The position numbers and the translations under genes are program-made. From assembly GCA_013399115.1 (NCBI GenBank), contig VXAA01003997.1:713875-777874 (forward strand): a stretch of 64,000 nt of DNA. Direction: 5' to 3'. This DNA is from Anseranas semipalmata (taxonomy: Eukaryota; Chordata; Aves; Anseriformes; Anseranatidae). Below the pieces are notes generated by a model. It did no database searches and was not told where the DNA came from. It saw nothing but the letters and a program-made list of their open reading frames with translations. This document shows, piece by piece, positions 47,778 to 58,097 of the stretch; within the stretch, counting starts at the first letter, position 1, and each line of letters begins with the position of its first letter.

Positions 47778-50700
47778 GGCAGCCTGGGGACTCCCTGGTC
47801 CCCTCCAGCCTCAGGGTTTTCACAGCAAGCGCTGCTCGCCTGCCCCGTGCCCACTCCGCACCAGCACCGCTCCCACCCGCCCTCCTTCACTTGCACCAGT
47901 GCTCATTGCAAAGACCCAGGCAGCACCAGGGCTGTTGCTTAACCTCCCCACGGCCCCCTCGCCCGCAGGTGCGGGCGCAGAGGGTGGTTCAGGATGGAGA
48001 GCCGAGGCAGGGGGCACAGGGGCTGCTGGAGGTTCGGGGTAGGAGTCCAGATGATCGTCACCTTCCTCTGTCCCTCCCCAGGGCTCTCCCAGCACAGCTG
48101 CCCATGCACGACCGCCCAACCCCATCAAAACAGTGGCTTAAAACAAACAGAAGAAAAAAAAAAAAAGATTTTACAGGCATAGGAGATATCCACAGCAACC
48201 AGAAACTTGACCACACTGTTATTAACTCATCCACGCCATTTTTTTGTGGTGAGACAGGGACGTGAAGCCAGGTTTCCTAAGCCTCGTGCTGGTGTCCTTC
48301 CTGCAGAACCAGTCATTTGTATACTTTTCATTTTCTTCTTGTCTGGCTTGTTCTACACCCTGTTGCACATATACATACAATAGTGTGCGTGAATTCAGAG
48401 GAAACAGCGATTGACCTTCGCAAGAGAATGCAACTATTCTGGCATCAGTTACTTTTCAGGTAAGGATTAACAGAGAATTAACAAACTGATGCCCTTTGTT
48501 TAAAACAGGCCACATTTCAAAATGGAGGCAGCGTTCAGATTTTTGCAGAAAGATTGTGCTTTGATTTGGAAATAGGGAAGCACAGCAAGGATTGCAACAC
48601 CAAACAGATAAGATTAGATGAAGAGGAAATGTGATAGAAATGTTTTGGATCTATAGAAGGAGCAATAAAACGCTGTTCTGCTCACATTGCTTACGTTATA
48701 GTGTTTATTGTCAGAGGCATGCTTCCTTGTCAAAGGTAAGGCAGCAGCTAAGCCTTTTCTGCGTTTTGGCATCACGGCTGGAACCCAGATTTGAACAATG
48801 TAGAAACACAGTGAAAAGAAAAGCCTGGTTCCTTCACCTTCCATGTCATCCAGCATTCCCAAACTTGCTGGGGAGGAGGTTCATGCCTTCTGCTTTTCCA
48901 TGGCACCAGCAGCTCCGTGTCCAGCTGTGTAGTGCTCTGGCCCAGCATGGGTATGCCCACGCACTCCACAGACCATAGCCCAGCAACCCCTCGCTTTGCA
49001 TCACTGCAAACACCCGTCCTGCTCCAGTCCAGGACCTGGGAGCCCCAGTCATGGGCTTGAGGTCGCTGATGTACACGGGCAGAGCGACCCAAGAGCGTGG
49101 CGGCCCCAGAAACCGGCACCCGTGCCGGAAGGCGAAGGCGGACATGGAAGGATGGGGAAGCGGTGAGTCAGCTGTATGGGTTGCATGCTGGCTGTCCTAT
49201 TGCGCCCTGTGGATGGGGTCCACCAAAGAGTTTCAGCGCTGTGGTTTTGGCTGAGTTTTGCTTTGAATCCAGAGCTCAGAAAGAAACTTGCACAACAACG
49301 ACTGCCAGGTTTATCTGATCCTCTTTGCGCTAGCTGTGGCTCTGGAAAGGGTTTGTCCGACCCGTTTGTGGGTATTGCTAGGGCACGACTGCACACACGG
49401 GGGCAGATAGCCTTGTGTCCGCCCTGTGGCAGCATGATTACAGCTCCCAAACTACTGCAGGATCCTTTCTGATTACTTTAGAGTACAAGACAAAGAAACA
49501 TACAGTTGCCTGTGTATTAAAAACACTAAGATGTGTCCAAAGATATATAAACTTACACCCCAGCTTATAGCGTCCTGGCTCCCTTATGCAGTCTGTGCCT
49601 TGAGCACTCACAGGATTCGTGGTAAGCTCTGGCCTTCAACTGATTTTCAGTACTACCAGTATGAAGCTTTGCTGCAAATCTAAACTTCTAGGATTTCACA
49701 GAAGGCCTCTGGATATATGGCATTTTTCATAAAATTAGGCTTATTACTCTGGCCACTGGTAAGTAGATTGCACAATCAGCAGTTTCGCTTTCATTTTCTT
49801 TGGAGATCCTGTATTTTTACACAACTTATTTATAAAACGAAACAAAACAAACCACCACTGTTTCTGGAAAATTCACACTGTCTATTGGAAAACTCAGAGG
49901 GAGAGATGCTTCATGCTAGAGGCAGGTGCATTGTTATCATCTCTCATATATAAGCAGTACGTTTTTTGACAGCCTGTCTCCTATAGTGTCTAGTGTTTCG
50001 CAAGGGAAGAGAAAAAAAAATATGTATTTCTTATCTATTGGTGGAGAAACTATGGCACAGTGAGGAAAAATGATCCGCTTAGGATCACCCCCCTCTAAGC
50101 CAGAGACAAAGCTTGTAACCAAACATTGACAGATGAAGGCCAGTGTTTTGGGAATTAAAAATACAACACCAGGACTCATCTATGTTGATACTTGTTGTGC
50201 ATATACAGAGAAGCCTATGCCTGGTTAGAAGAAATAATGTATTCCCCAAACAGCTGCAAAAGTAAATTTACTAAAGCCTTGTCCTCTTCACACATGGAGG
50301 TTACCAGAGCACTTTTACTAAGTTCACTGAAGTCGGTGGTCGCTTATACCAGCACATAAGACATACCACTGTTTGCACAAGGAAGAAAAAGAAATAGCAA
50401 AAGAAATATAGCATAGTCCTCTTTTTATTATTATTATTTGTTTTCGCTCTGCAATCTAGATGGCAATGCCAGTGTCTGGCTCAGATTTCAGCCTCCTCAC
50501 TAAAGCCAGGAGCTGAGGCTGAGGAATCAAAAAGACACAGTAAAAACTCCAGAGAATGCTTTAGATACGGAGGGGAAAAGCCCTGGAGCTGCTCCGTGAG
50601 CAAAACAGCTACTTTCCCTGGGCTTTTATCATCCTGAGGAGAAAGCCAACAGCCAAGGCCACCGGTTTAGCAATACCTAACTGCACTGAGTTAGGGCTTC

Positions 50701-50940
50701 TGGCAGTTCGTTCTGCATCCCTCAGAGCTGTAGGTTTGTACCTACCATGCCCCATATATCAACCAGACAGTGGGCTGATAAACTGTCCCAAGACAGGTGC
50801 CATGGGAATGGCCAGGAATTTCCACAGGAATTTCTGCAGGAATTTTCTTACTTAGAGTCATATGGTTAGCAGACAGTAAAAACTAATATTGTTTGTCAGT
50901 CTGTCTTGCTGCTTACCGAGAATGTGAGGTTGTAGAGGAA
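47778..50940. other. Noncoding DNA, partly GC-rich
   Basis: 47800-48130 is GC-rich and open on both strands, with no recognisable product. 48770-49450 is similar. The rest is AT-rich. A short threefold repeat of CAGGAATTTC-type units (13-bp period) lies at 50813-50847. A minus-strand acceptor-like site (CTTTTTTTTTCTGCAG) ends near 50943 without a recognisable exon. Confidence 0.45.
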
Positions 50941-51177
50941 TACCTGCAGAAAAAAAAAGAATTTTCAAGAGAAGAAAAAAATGAACGTGGGAAGACTTGG
51001 TCCTTGGTCTTCTCAGCACCTCAGAGAAAGACTTGCAAACACCAGTGGTAAAACACGGCTCAGAGAAAACACCAAGAGACAAAGCACCCTCTCCATGTAC
51101 CAGACACTTCTGCCACCCCTGTGGCGTCTGGGGAGATTTATTCTGCACATGTACAGCCTGACCTGGGATTCACACAG

Positions 51178-51294
51178 GTAAGATGATACTTGGTACTTCA
51201 GTGTGTGGAAAGAGCACATAGAAGCCTTTTCGTTTATGATTGCTCAATACAATTTGTTTCTATGGAAAGCACTTCATCTCTCTCTTCCTTGCAG
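51178..51294 (+). other. Candidate 117-bp intron of an unknown spliced transcript
   Basis: ACACAG|GTAAGA at the 5' end and CTCTCTCTTCCTTGCAG|G at the 3' end are both near-consensus and face each other 117 bases apart, a normal size for a short avian intron. Removing it joins two open stretches in one frame (from about 50981 to the stop at 51407-51409). The joined peptide has no recognisable family. A noncoding RNA is as likely as a coding one, and chance pairing of splice motifs is possible. Confidence 0.25.
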
Positions 51295-51899
51295 GACACA
51301 GGTGTTGTGTTGGGCTTGCTGTGACCCTCAGGGCCCCTGGGGTAAGCAGACAAAGACAACCTTGTCAGCAGCATCTGCTCACTCTGTTTACTGCATCAAC
51401 ACCCAGTAAGACACAACACAGGGCAGCAACAATAAGTGCAGATCACCACGATCCCACCTGAGGCACCTCCAGCTTCCCATCTATTGAACACGCATGGTCT
51501 GTTCTTGCCCACTTCATGAAGCCAAGAAGTAAAGGACAGATTCAGCCTTCAAGAGCCAAAGCTTGTACTGCAGTCCCAACCATTTGAACACACCTGCCCA
51601 TGAAATCTCTCTCTGCTCGCAGCTTTACCTGCTGCGATGCCCCTGTGAGCTTCAGGCATCTTGTTAGTGTTATCTTTAATGGGAATACTAATGACTGAAA
51701 TGCTGCCTGTGAGGAGTGGCATTCATGTTAGACTGTGGGTACCAGTGCATGAACTCTGGTGACATTGCAGCATCCACAGCCAGCAGGAATTTTACTGCCA
51801 AAAGCATGCACAATGACGTGGACATGGCCTAAGGTCACGTTAATAATGTGAATATTTTATTAAGGTGAACTGAACGTGCTCTTTTACTGTAAAAACACC

Positions 51900-53200
51900 T
51901 TGAGAACATGTCCCTGCATGTGCATTCGTGTTTGCCTCTGCCCTCCCTCCTTGCCTTTGGTGCCATTTTTCCCCGCTTGTGCTCTTCCTCCCTCCCCAGC
52001 CTTGGAAGCTCCCACAGTCGCACCCTGCATGCCGCCTGCCCAGTCCTCACACGCTCTATTTCTCATTGTGTCCTGCAGCATGCATTCCGGCTTTAAAGAC
52101 CTCAGTTAGCCACAGTCTCGTCATGCTTCCTTCCCTCCAGGTCCCCAAGCTTCTTTGTTGCTTCTACAGCAAGCCTTTCCAGCCCTAATGAAGCATCTCC
52201 TTCTCAGATTTTCCCTAACTGGGATCAGACTGTACCCAGTGGGCTGATCTTTTCCCCTGTCCTCCCTCTGTCTCTTTACAAGGATCCCTCACTTCTGACT
52301 CCCTCCCTGCCCTGCAGACACCTCCTGTTCACCCAGTTCCCCCACCTTCCTCCTTTGGTTTTGATTCTACATTTTCCTCTTCGCACAAGCTTCTTTCTCA
52401 CTGCTGCTGATTTATGCTGATGACCCATATCACCCCCCCCGTCATGTTATGTCCGTCTCACCTATTCCCTTCCTCTGCTGCCCTGATTCTTTTCTTTTGC
52501 TCATAAAAAGACTGTTTATTTGATATGCACTGCTCAGACTCCACACTCTCTACTGCTGAATTTTCCCTGCACTAACCTTCAAGTGGTCCTATTCAGCACC
52601 ATCCATTAGCCTCCCCCATTATGCCCCACCATTCAGCCTTCCTGTGATTTCCACTCCATCAGCCCTGATGACTTCTCTTTTGCTTTCAACCCTCTTCTTT
52701 CTACCAAGTGCAATTGCAAATTCTCCCCATAGTTCAATTTCCTTCGCTTTGCTTTCCCATCAATATCCAGCCCAGCTGATGCCCCTCACCCACTTTTTCT
52801 GCTGTCTGCTGAAAGCCTAGACATAGCTTCCAAGCTCAACACGCACAGAACAGTGTCCCAGACACCCTTACTTTCAAGAGATACCTAAAATCTCTTCTCT
52901 CCTTTTCTCAGTGACAATTACTGTTCTGTTGGCAGTCAGGGCATGGTTTTATTTTAGGCAGCCTTTCTTTCAAGGTACAGCTAAGACCTGTTGATGCTTT
53001 CTGCTTCCATGTCCAAGGCATTGCCTGTTCTACCCACCCTCATAGCTAAAGCTCTTCTCTGGGGTCTCACCTTCTCATTATCTCGGTAGTGGCAACATCC
53101 TTTTCTCTGACTTTCATAACTGCAGTCTCAATCTACTGCTTCATCTTCCAGATGCTATTACAAGAGTCATTTTCATAGCCCTATGCCTTGAGCAAGCTGC
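51900..53200 (+). other. Pyrimidine-rich strand-asymmetric tract, about 1.3 kb
   Basis: The plus strand is C/T-dominated over about 1.3 kb, with CCTCCCTCCTTGCC- and TTTTCCCTAACTG-like runs and a C8 run near 52433. The character resembles the minus strand of the 29.4-30.8-kb tract. No gene, domain or recognised repeat family is visible. A degenerate LINE-like phrase (ACTTTCAAGAGATACCTAAA, near 52872) hints at an old retroelement but is too weak to call. Confidence 0.5.
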
Positions 53201-55615
53201 TCACTTTTGTGCTTCTGTTTACCAGCTCTCCCTTCTCTAAGAAATATAATATATTGCCACCACGCTGCTGAAATAACGCAGCAGCAGCCAGGCTGCCAGC
53301 GTGCTGCGACTGCTCCGCACCCGACTGACCCATCTCACCATTTCCTTGTGCTCCACCCCGCATCTTACCCTGCTATTGTCTCTTGCTGGGTATTTCATAC
53401 AGAAACCCTGCACAGCAGTGGCAGTCTGGGTACACACACAGCAGCAACACCCCTTCAGGAATCCCAGGCCTATGACCATGTAACAATTAATGACATCTTT
53501 CCTTCTACCAAGAACTCAACTTGCTGGGGCCAAACCTACACCCTGACCTGTGGTGGATCTCACTGGGTTTCTTTGACTGAAGACAAAAATGCAGAGGCAG
53601 TATTTCAGTTTATTTTAAGGTAAAAGTCAAACACACCCACTGGTTACTCAGGGGCCAAAACACAAATACAAACCCTGAACAACATCACTCGGGGTGGTGC
53701 TTCTGCTTCTCGATGGTGAATAGCACAGAAAGCGTTTCATTTTTCAGTGGTTATTTAAGCCTTGCCTACGTTGGAAATAGCTGAAAGTTACTGTTGTCTC
53801 ATGATTCTTTTATACCACATGGCAGAGGTTTCTCATGCCTTTGTAGCTTCTTTCCATCCCATGCCTAATAAGCCCATCTATGCTGATTTAGTCTCTGCTT
53901 TCTGACCTAGGTAGGTAAAAGATAACATCCAGCCTCTAAGTATGTTTTGTAAAATGTATACTTTAAAAATATATATATCAAAAAACCCTCTTTTCTTTTC
54001 AAATTAAAGCTTGCTTGTGATTGTGGCAAATGAAAGACTGGAAAGGACATAAATGCCCTCAAATACCAGGTAGTCAGCTTTGCAGTTACTAAGAAGTTGC
54101 TTTGCTCTGTTGAGTTTACTGTGTCACCAAAACCCCAACAGCCATAGCTATACAAAGCCTACATTGTCTCTGCAAGGCTATGAGAAGATGTTCCTGATCT
54201 TGGCAAGAGCTAGGTGTACCCAGAAGCATTTTATTGAAAAAATAAAAAATAAAAACAGATAGAGATATTATTTTAGGCCTCTCACTGGAGAGATAAAGGT
54301 CAGAGTCCTTCTTTCTGCTAAAGCGGCGTGCAAAAATGTCATGTTCACAGGATACATTTTCGAACCTTGAAAACTGGACCTAAAAATCCCCATACAAAAC
54401 ATATTTCAAAGTGACCTGACAATATTAGGAAGTGTTTGTGAGTATAGGTCATTGGTAATTTGGAGATCTAAACCTCCGGATTACAGAAACAGCTACATAC
54501 ACTGATACACAGGCATGGAGATTGTCCCTTCATGGTCAAACTATCAGCTTTACTTCCCTGCTACGAAGCAAACCTGATCTTTATTTCCATCAAAGTAATT
54601 GATTTCTGTTACTTTCAGCAGGAAGAGGATCTGGCAACTCAGAGATCTATCACCATTTCTTCACAGAGAGCACATATATTGCCCTATTAAATTTCTCAAT
54701 AAATCAGATCACTGGTGATTTGGGAAATCATGCACAGATAATCAAGGCCAGCAGTTTGAATGAAGAAGTTGAAATTAAATTATTGCTTCCCTCTTAAGAG
54801 TAATATAGCATTTGCTGGAGATTGTCACTGGAATCATGCTGTGAGCTCCTACAGGGAACCAACAAGTGCATGCATACCCAGTCTGGAGTAACCCTTAGAC
54901 CATCTTCTCTAGTTGCTCTTTAAAAAAGTAGGATATTAATAAATTTTGAATATGTCATTGCCCAATCCATCAACTATGGCTTCAGAATGCAGTTAAAACC
55001 ATAAAAATCAATTTTACTGGTTGTCAGGCTCAATAATAAATCTATGATGGTAGAAGTAAGAATTGCCATGTATGTTTCTGTGATTAAATATTTTTGTCAA
55101 CTACCAGCAAAGTCTGTTCTGCATCATATCCAGTTTTCTTTTCCCCTAGTGGTCTTAATTTTGACAGAGGGAAACAGCAGACAGTGAAAAGAATCCAAAC
55201 GAGCAGAAGCAAGCCCCTCTGCCTTCTGTCGGACACTCCCTCAGCTTCTGCAGAAGGGTTTGTGGCGTGTCCCAGGCAGGTAGCAAAGGGGTTAGCAGGC
55301 TCCACCATGCGCAGGAAGCCACGTTTGGCCACCAAGACCCTGAAAATGTGGACAGCCCTGAAAGCAGACCCCAGTATAAACTCCCATTGAAGCACTACTC
55401 TCTGCAGGCTTTGCCATCTCTGCTGCTTATATTAAATAATTTTATTCCAAGGTTTTTGACATTTTTTAATCTAGTTTATTGAAGGCAGCACATTCCTTTA
55501 CTTTCTAAAACTTCAAACAAAGATTTCTTGTCCCAGGCTGCCACAGGGTCACACAGAAATGATCAGCAACTGTATTTACATGCCAGCCAACTCCAAACAT
55601 TTCCTTAACAACACC
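53201..55615. other. Noncoding unique DNA
   Basis: AT-rich, with no gene or repeat recognised. An A/T-rich tract with ATATATAT lies near 53970. Confidence 0.5.
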
Positions 55616-55619
55616 TAGT

Positions 55620-56180
55620 GCACGGAGCTGTGTGTGCTGTGCTGCGTCTCGGGACACAGCAGCGTCGGCGCCAGAGGCAGCCCGGTCCCCCCTCACAGGG
55701 ATGCAGGAGCACCTGCCCTCAGCTCCACCAGGACGCACGGGTTAAAATAAGTCCGGGAAAAAATGCTGTCCGGGGAAGAGAACAGGCAGGGGAGTAGGGG
55801 AGAGAGAGAACAAACGCGCGAGGAGAGTGTTTGTCTCTTCGTTTATCTCGCAGACAGCAGTTTGTTCGCCTTTTAGCAATTCCGGCATGCGCCGGCTGGA
55901 CACCGACCAGCAGCGTATTCCCGGCCTTATCTCAGTTTCCCTCCAGAGAGCGCAGGCTGCCTCGCAGGCCCGCAGCTCCCCACCGGGCTCCGGCCAACAC
56001 GGCGGCCGCCCTCTCACCCCGCGCCGCGGCACCTGCGGCAGCCGCTTGCGAAAGGCCTGGGTCCCCCCTCGGCGCCACGTGAGCAGGCAGCAGCCGCGGC
56101 CTTGCCCAAGTCGCCCCTCGCGAAGGCTCGTAAAGGACCGGCGGCCAATTTTCTGTATCATTTCGGCCCCCTCTTACACT
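55620..56180. promoter_or_regulatory. CpG island, candidate promoter
   Basis: About 45-50 CpG dinucleotides occur in some 560 bases, densest at 55960-56150 (CACGGCGGCCGCCC, CCGCGCCGCGGCACC, TCGCGAAGG), surrounded by CpG-poor DNA. Such density survives only in unmethylated regions, so this is very probably a promoter or a strong regulatory element. Frames are open on both strands here through composition alone. Donor-like sites exist on both strands (plus CAC|GTGAGC near 56081, minus CGGG|GTGAGA near 56016), so the direction of transcription is undecided. Confidence 0.7.
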
Positions 56181-57035
56181 CCTGCCCTCTGCGAGAGTGG
56201 CCCTGCTGTGCTGGTAAAATTTAGGAAAGGGATTTTGCGGTCTGTTAGGTCCCAACCTGTCTTAGCGCAAAGTTTGATTTTAAATTCCTAAAACGAAATG
56301 AGCCGTGCAGCTTTCCCTCTTAAACAAAACAAAAAACCCACAACAGCTATTTCTTAGAACATGGATAAGGAGTCCCCGGTATTTCTCATCTAATCACATA
56401 CTTTCAGAGCAAAGGAGAGGCTTGACCTCCTGATTGATACATGTATTTTAAACGGTCATCAGAAACCTTTCCCAGATAAGATCCCATTCTTATGCTAATG
56501 GTGTATAACAGGCTCCCAGACAGCAGCCTATCTCGGAGCCCATTTGACATCTCTCAGAGCTGTGTCACCACTGCGTGCTGCACAAACTACAGCGTTTTAA
56601 ATGTCGAAAATAAGAAACAACCAACCAAACAAAGAGTTCCTTCCAAAATTTACACCAAAGACATAAGGTGCATCATGCTGCAATTTTGCTTTGACACAGA
56701 GAAATGTACATCTTTTAATTTAAAAGTCTCAAATCTGCGGATTTCTTCTCACTGTTCTCAGTTAATATTTGCTTCTTTCTCTCATCTGTCATCTGCTCGC
56801 AGAGCCATGGCTATAATGCACGAGAAAGCTCTCACTCGGAAAGGACCCCCAAAACCTCACTCGCAATCTCTGCAGTCCTCTCGGTTTGATTCTCTGTCCG
56901 CCCCCCCAAAAAACAAAAAGTTTCAAAATACATTTTCTGGGCAAACTTCTGTCCCATTACATTGTCAACCCAATTGTATAAGAGTAAACCCTGGCAGAAG
57001 GACAGAGGGATAGCGGAGCAAAACAGAAAGGGATG
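56181..57035. other. Noncoding DNA between two CpG islands
   Basis: AT-rich, CpG-poor spacer of about 850 bases. A 173-codon plus-strand frame crosses it (56492-57013) without any recognisable domain. Confidence 0.5.
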
Positions 57036-57043
57036 GCACCTAC

Positions 57044-57230
57044 CTGGAGCCCCAGCGCGCCCGCAGCCACTCGCAGCACCATGCACGGGAAAGGCCAAGC
57101 TTCGGGGCAGCGACCTAACGCATTTTCCCTCCTGCCCCGCCGCTAAGCGAGGAGGGTTGAGCAACTCCTCGCAACGCTGCCACTCGGAGCAACCGCTCTC
57201 TGAGCCTTAACCTCCTTTCTTGGCTCTCTG
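57044..57230 (-). CDS. Candidate first exon with start codon, product unknown
   Basis: On the minus strand inside the CpG island, an ATG at 57082-57080 opens a 13-codon frame (MVLRVAAGALGLQ) that ends exactly in phase 0 at CTCCAG|GTAGGTGCC, a good splice donor (intron begins at 57043). The peptide is hydrophobic and could be the start of a signal peptide or membrane anchor. The start context is moderate (T at -3, G at +4). A two-codon upstream ORF (ATG CGT TAG) lies at 57115-57123, a common feature of 5' UTRs. The 5' end of the exon is a guess, somewhere before the homopolymer at 57238. No downstream exon could be identified, so the protein remains unknown. Confidence 0.35.
57115..57123 (-). 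other. Upstream mini-ORF in the candidate 5' UTR
   Basis: ATG CGT TAG on the minus strand, 33 bases before the candidate start codon at 57082. It could dampen translation if the transcript is real. Confidence 0.25.
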
Positions 57231-57237
57231 CGCCTGC

Positions 57238-57255
57238 TTTTTTTTTTTTTTTTTN

Positions 57256-57283
<28 letters not shown>
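57238..57283 (+). repeat. T46 homopolymer with an N inside a CpG island
   Basis: An almost pure T-run interrupted only by the N at 57255. Its true length is uncertain because homopolymers of this size are poorly resolved. Confidence 0.9.
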
Positions 57284-57286
<3 letters not shown>

Positions 57287-57460
57287 GTTTTTGAGAAGTA
57301 CGATGTGGAGAGAAAGCCGTGCGATTAGCACCGGCTAAGCCAAAGCCCCTGCCCTAAGCCGCACATTCCTGCGCTGCGCTGCGCTCGCACGCCCCGCTTC
57401 CCGCTTGCAGCCCTGATAGCGCTGCCGGAGCTCAGCGGCACGCCGAAACTCCGACAGAGG

Positions 57461-57962
57461 AAAAATTGGTATCTCCCCCCAAGTCTGGGTTGGATTTTTT
57501 TTTTTTTTCGTCCCCCCACCTCCTCCCCCTCCTTCTCTCCCTGCGCTCACAGTAGCAAGGTTGTCTCTTGGCTACTCCCTGCCTTAAACTCACCAAACCA
57601 GATTTTTACTCCCAACACCTTCCCGTAAATCTGAACTGAAATTTTACCCTGCTCGCTGAGCCTTTGCTGGCGGAGGGCCAGTACAGCATTCCTGTTGTTT
57701 TAGGAGGGCAGATAAAAAAAAAAAAAAAAAAGAGAGAGGGAAACCTGTAGAGATGCAAAGGCTGGAAGGAAGCAAACTTTTATAGCAGCTTTACTAAAAA
57801 TACTGTGGGAGGGAGCAGTGCCCTTTTATCTTTAAAGGGCTAAAACAGTGATTTTTTTTTTTTTTTTCCACCAGTGTCAGGCAAGAGAAAATACCCTCCT
57901 CGGTCATCTGCATCCTTCGGGTGGATGGGGATTTGAAGGGAAAACAAACCGGCTGTACTCAC
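57461..57962. other. Noncoding DNA with several homopolymer runs
   Basis: Contains T14 at 57495-57508, A18 at 57714-57731 and T16 at 57852-57867. A moderate minus-strand donor (TTTG|GTGAGT) lies near 57590 and could end a noncoding first exon. No coding segment recognised. Confidence 0.5.
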
Positions 57963-58097
57963 CTGAAGGATAGCATCGCCGGAGTTAGCACAGCAAGGGG
58001 CGAAGCCTACAAGTTTCTCTGATCCAGTCACCCCAAAGCAGCGGTCAAAGAAGTGCCACATTTTACCCTTTTCTGACCTAAAGTTACATCTGGTTTC
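57963..58097 (-). CDS. Candidate 135-bp exon with start codon, product unknown
   Basis: On the minus strand this segment is bounded by a good acceptor (CTTTTGTTCCTTTTCTAG, ending at 58098) and a consensus donor (CTTCAG|GTGAGTAC, intron starting at 57962). Within it an ATG at 58061-58059, in favourable context (AAAATGT), opens 33 codons (beginning MWHFFDRCFGVTGSEKLVGF and containing three cysteines, ending DAILQ) that stop in phase 0 at the donor. It ends in the same phase as the CpG-island exon at 57044, so the two could be alternative N-termini of one minus-strand gene. I recognise no family, and no continuing exon was found. Confidence 0.4.

Larger units (their letters stand above)
57036..57460. 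promoter_or_regulatory. CpG island split by a T-homopolymer, candidate promoter
   Basis: Two CpG-dense halves (57045-57190 and 57305-57450, each with roughly 16-17 CpGs in 150 bases, including CTGCGCTGCGCTGCGCTCGC) are separated by a 46-base T-run (57238-57283, with an N at 57255). The left half contains the candidate minus-strand first coding exon. This is the best promoter candidate in the window. No TATA box is evident, as is usual for CpG-island promoters. Confidence 0.7.

Noticed and set aside
56492..57013. 173-codon plus-strand frame running toward the CpG island
   Set aside because: AT-rich, no domain, and it ends just before the island. There is no acceptor or donor arrangement and the peptide is unlike any known family.
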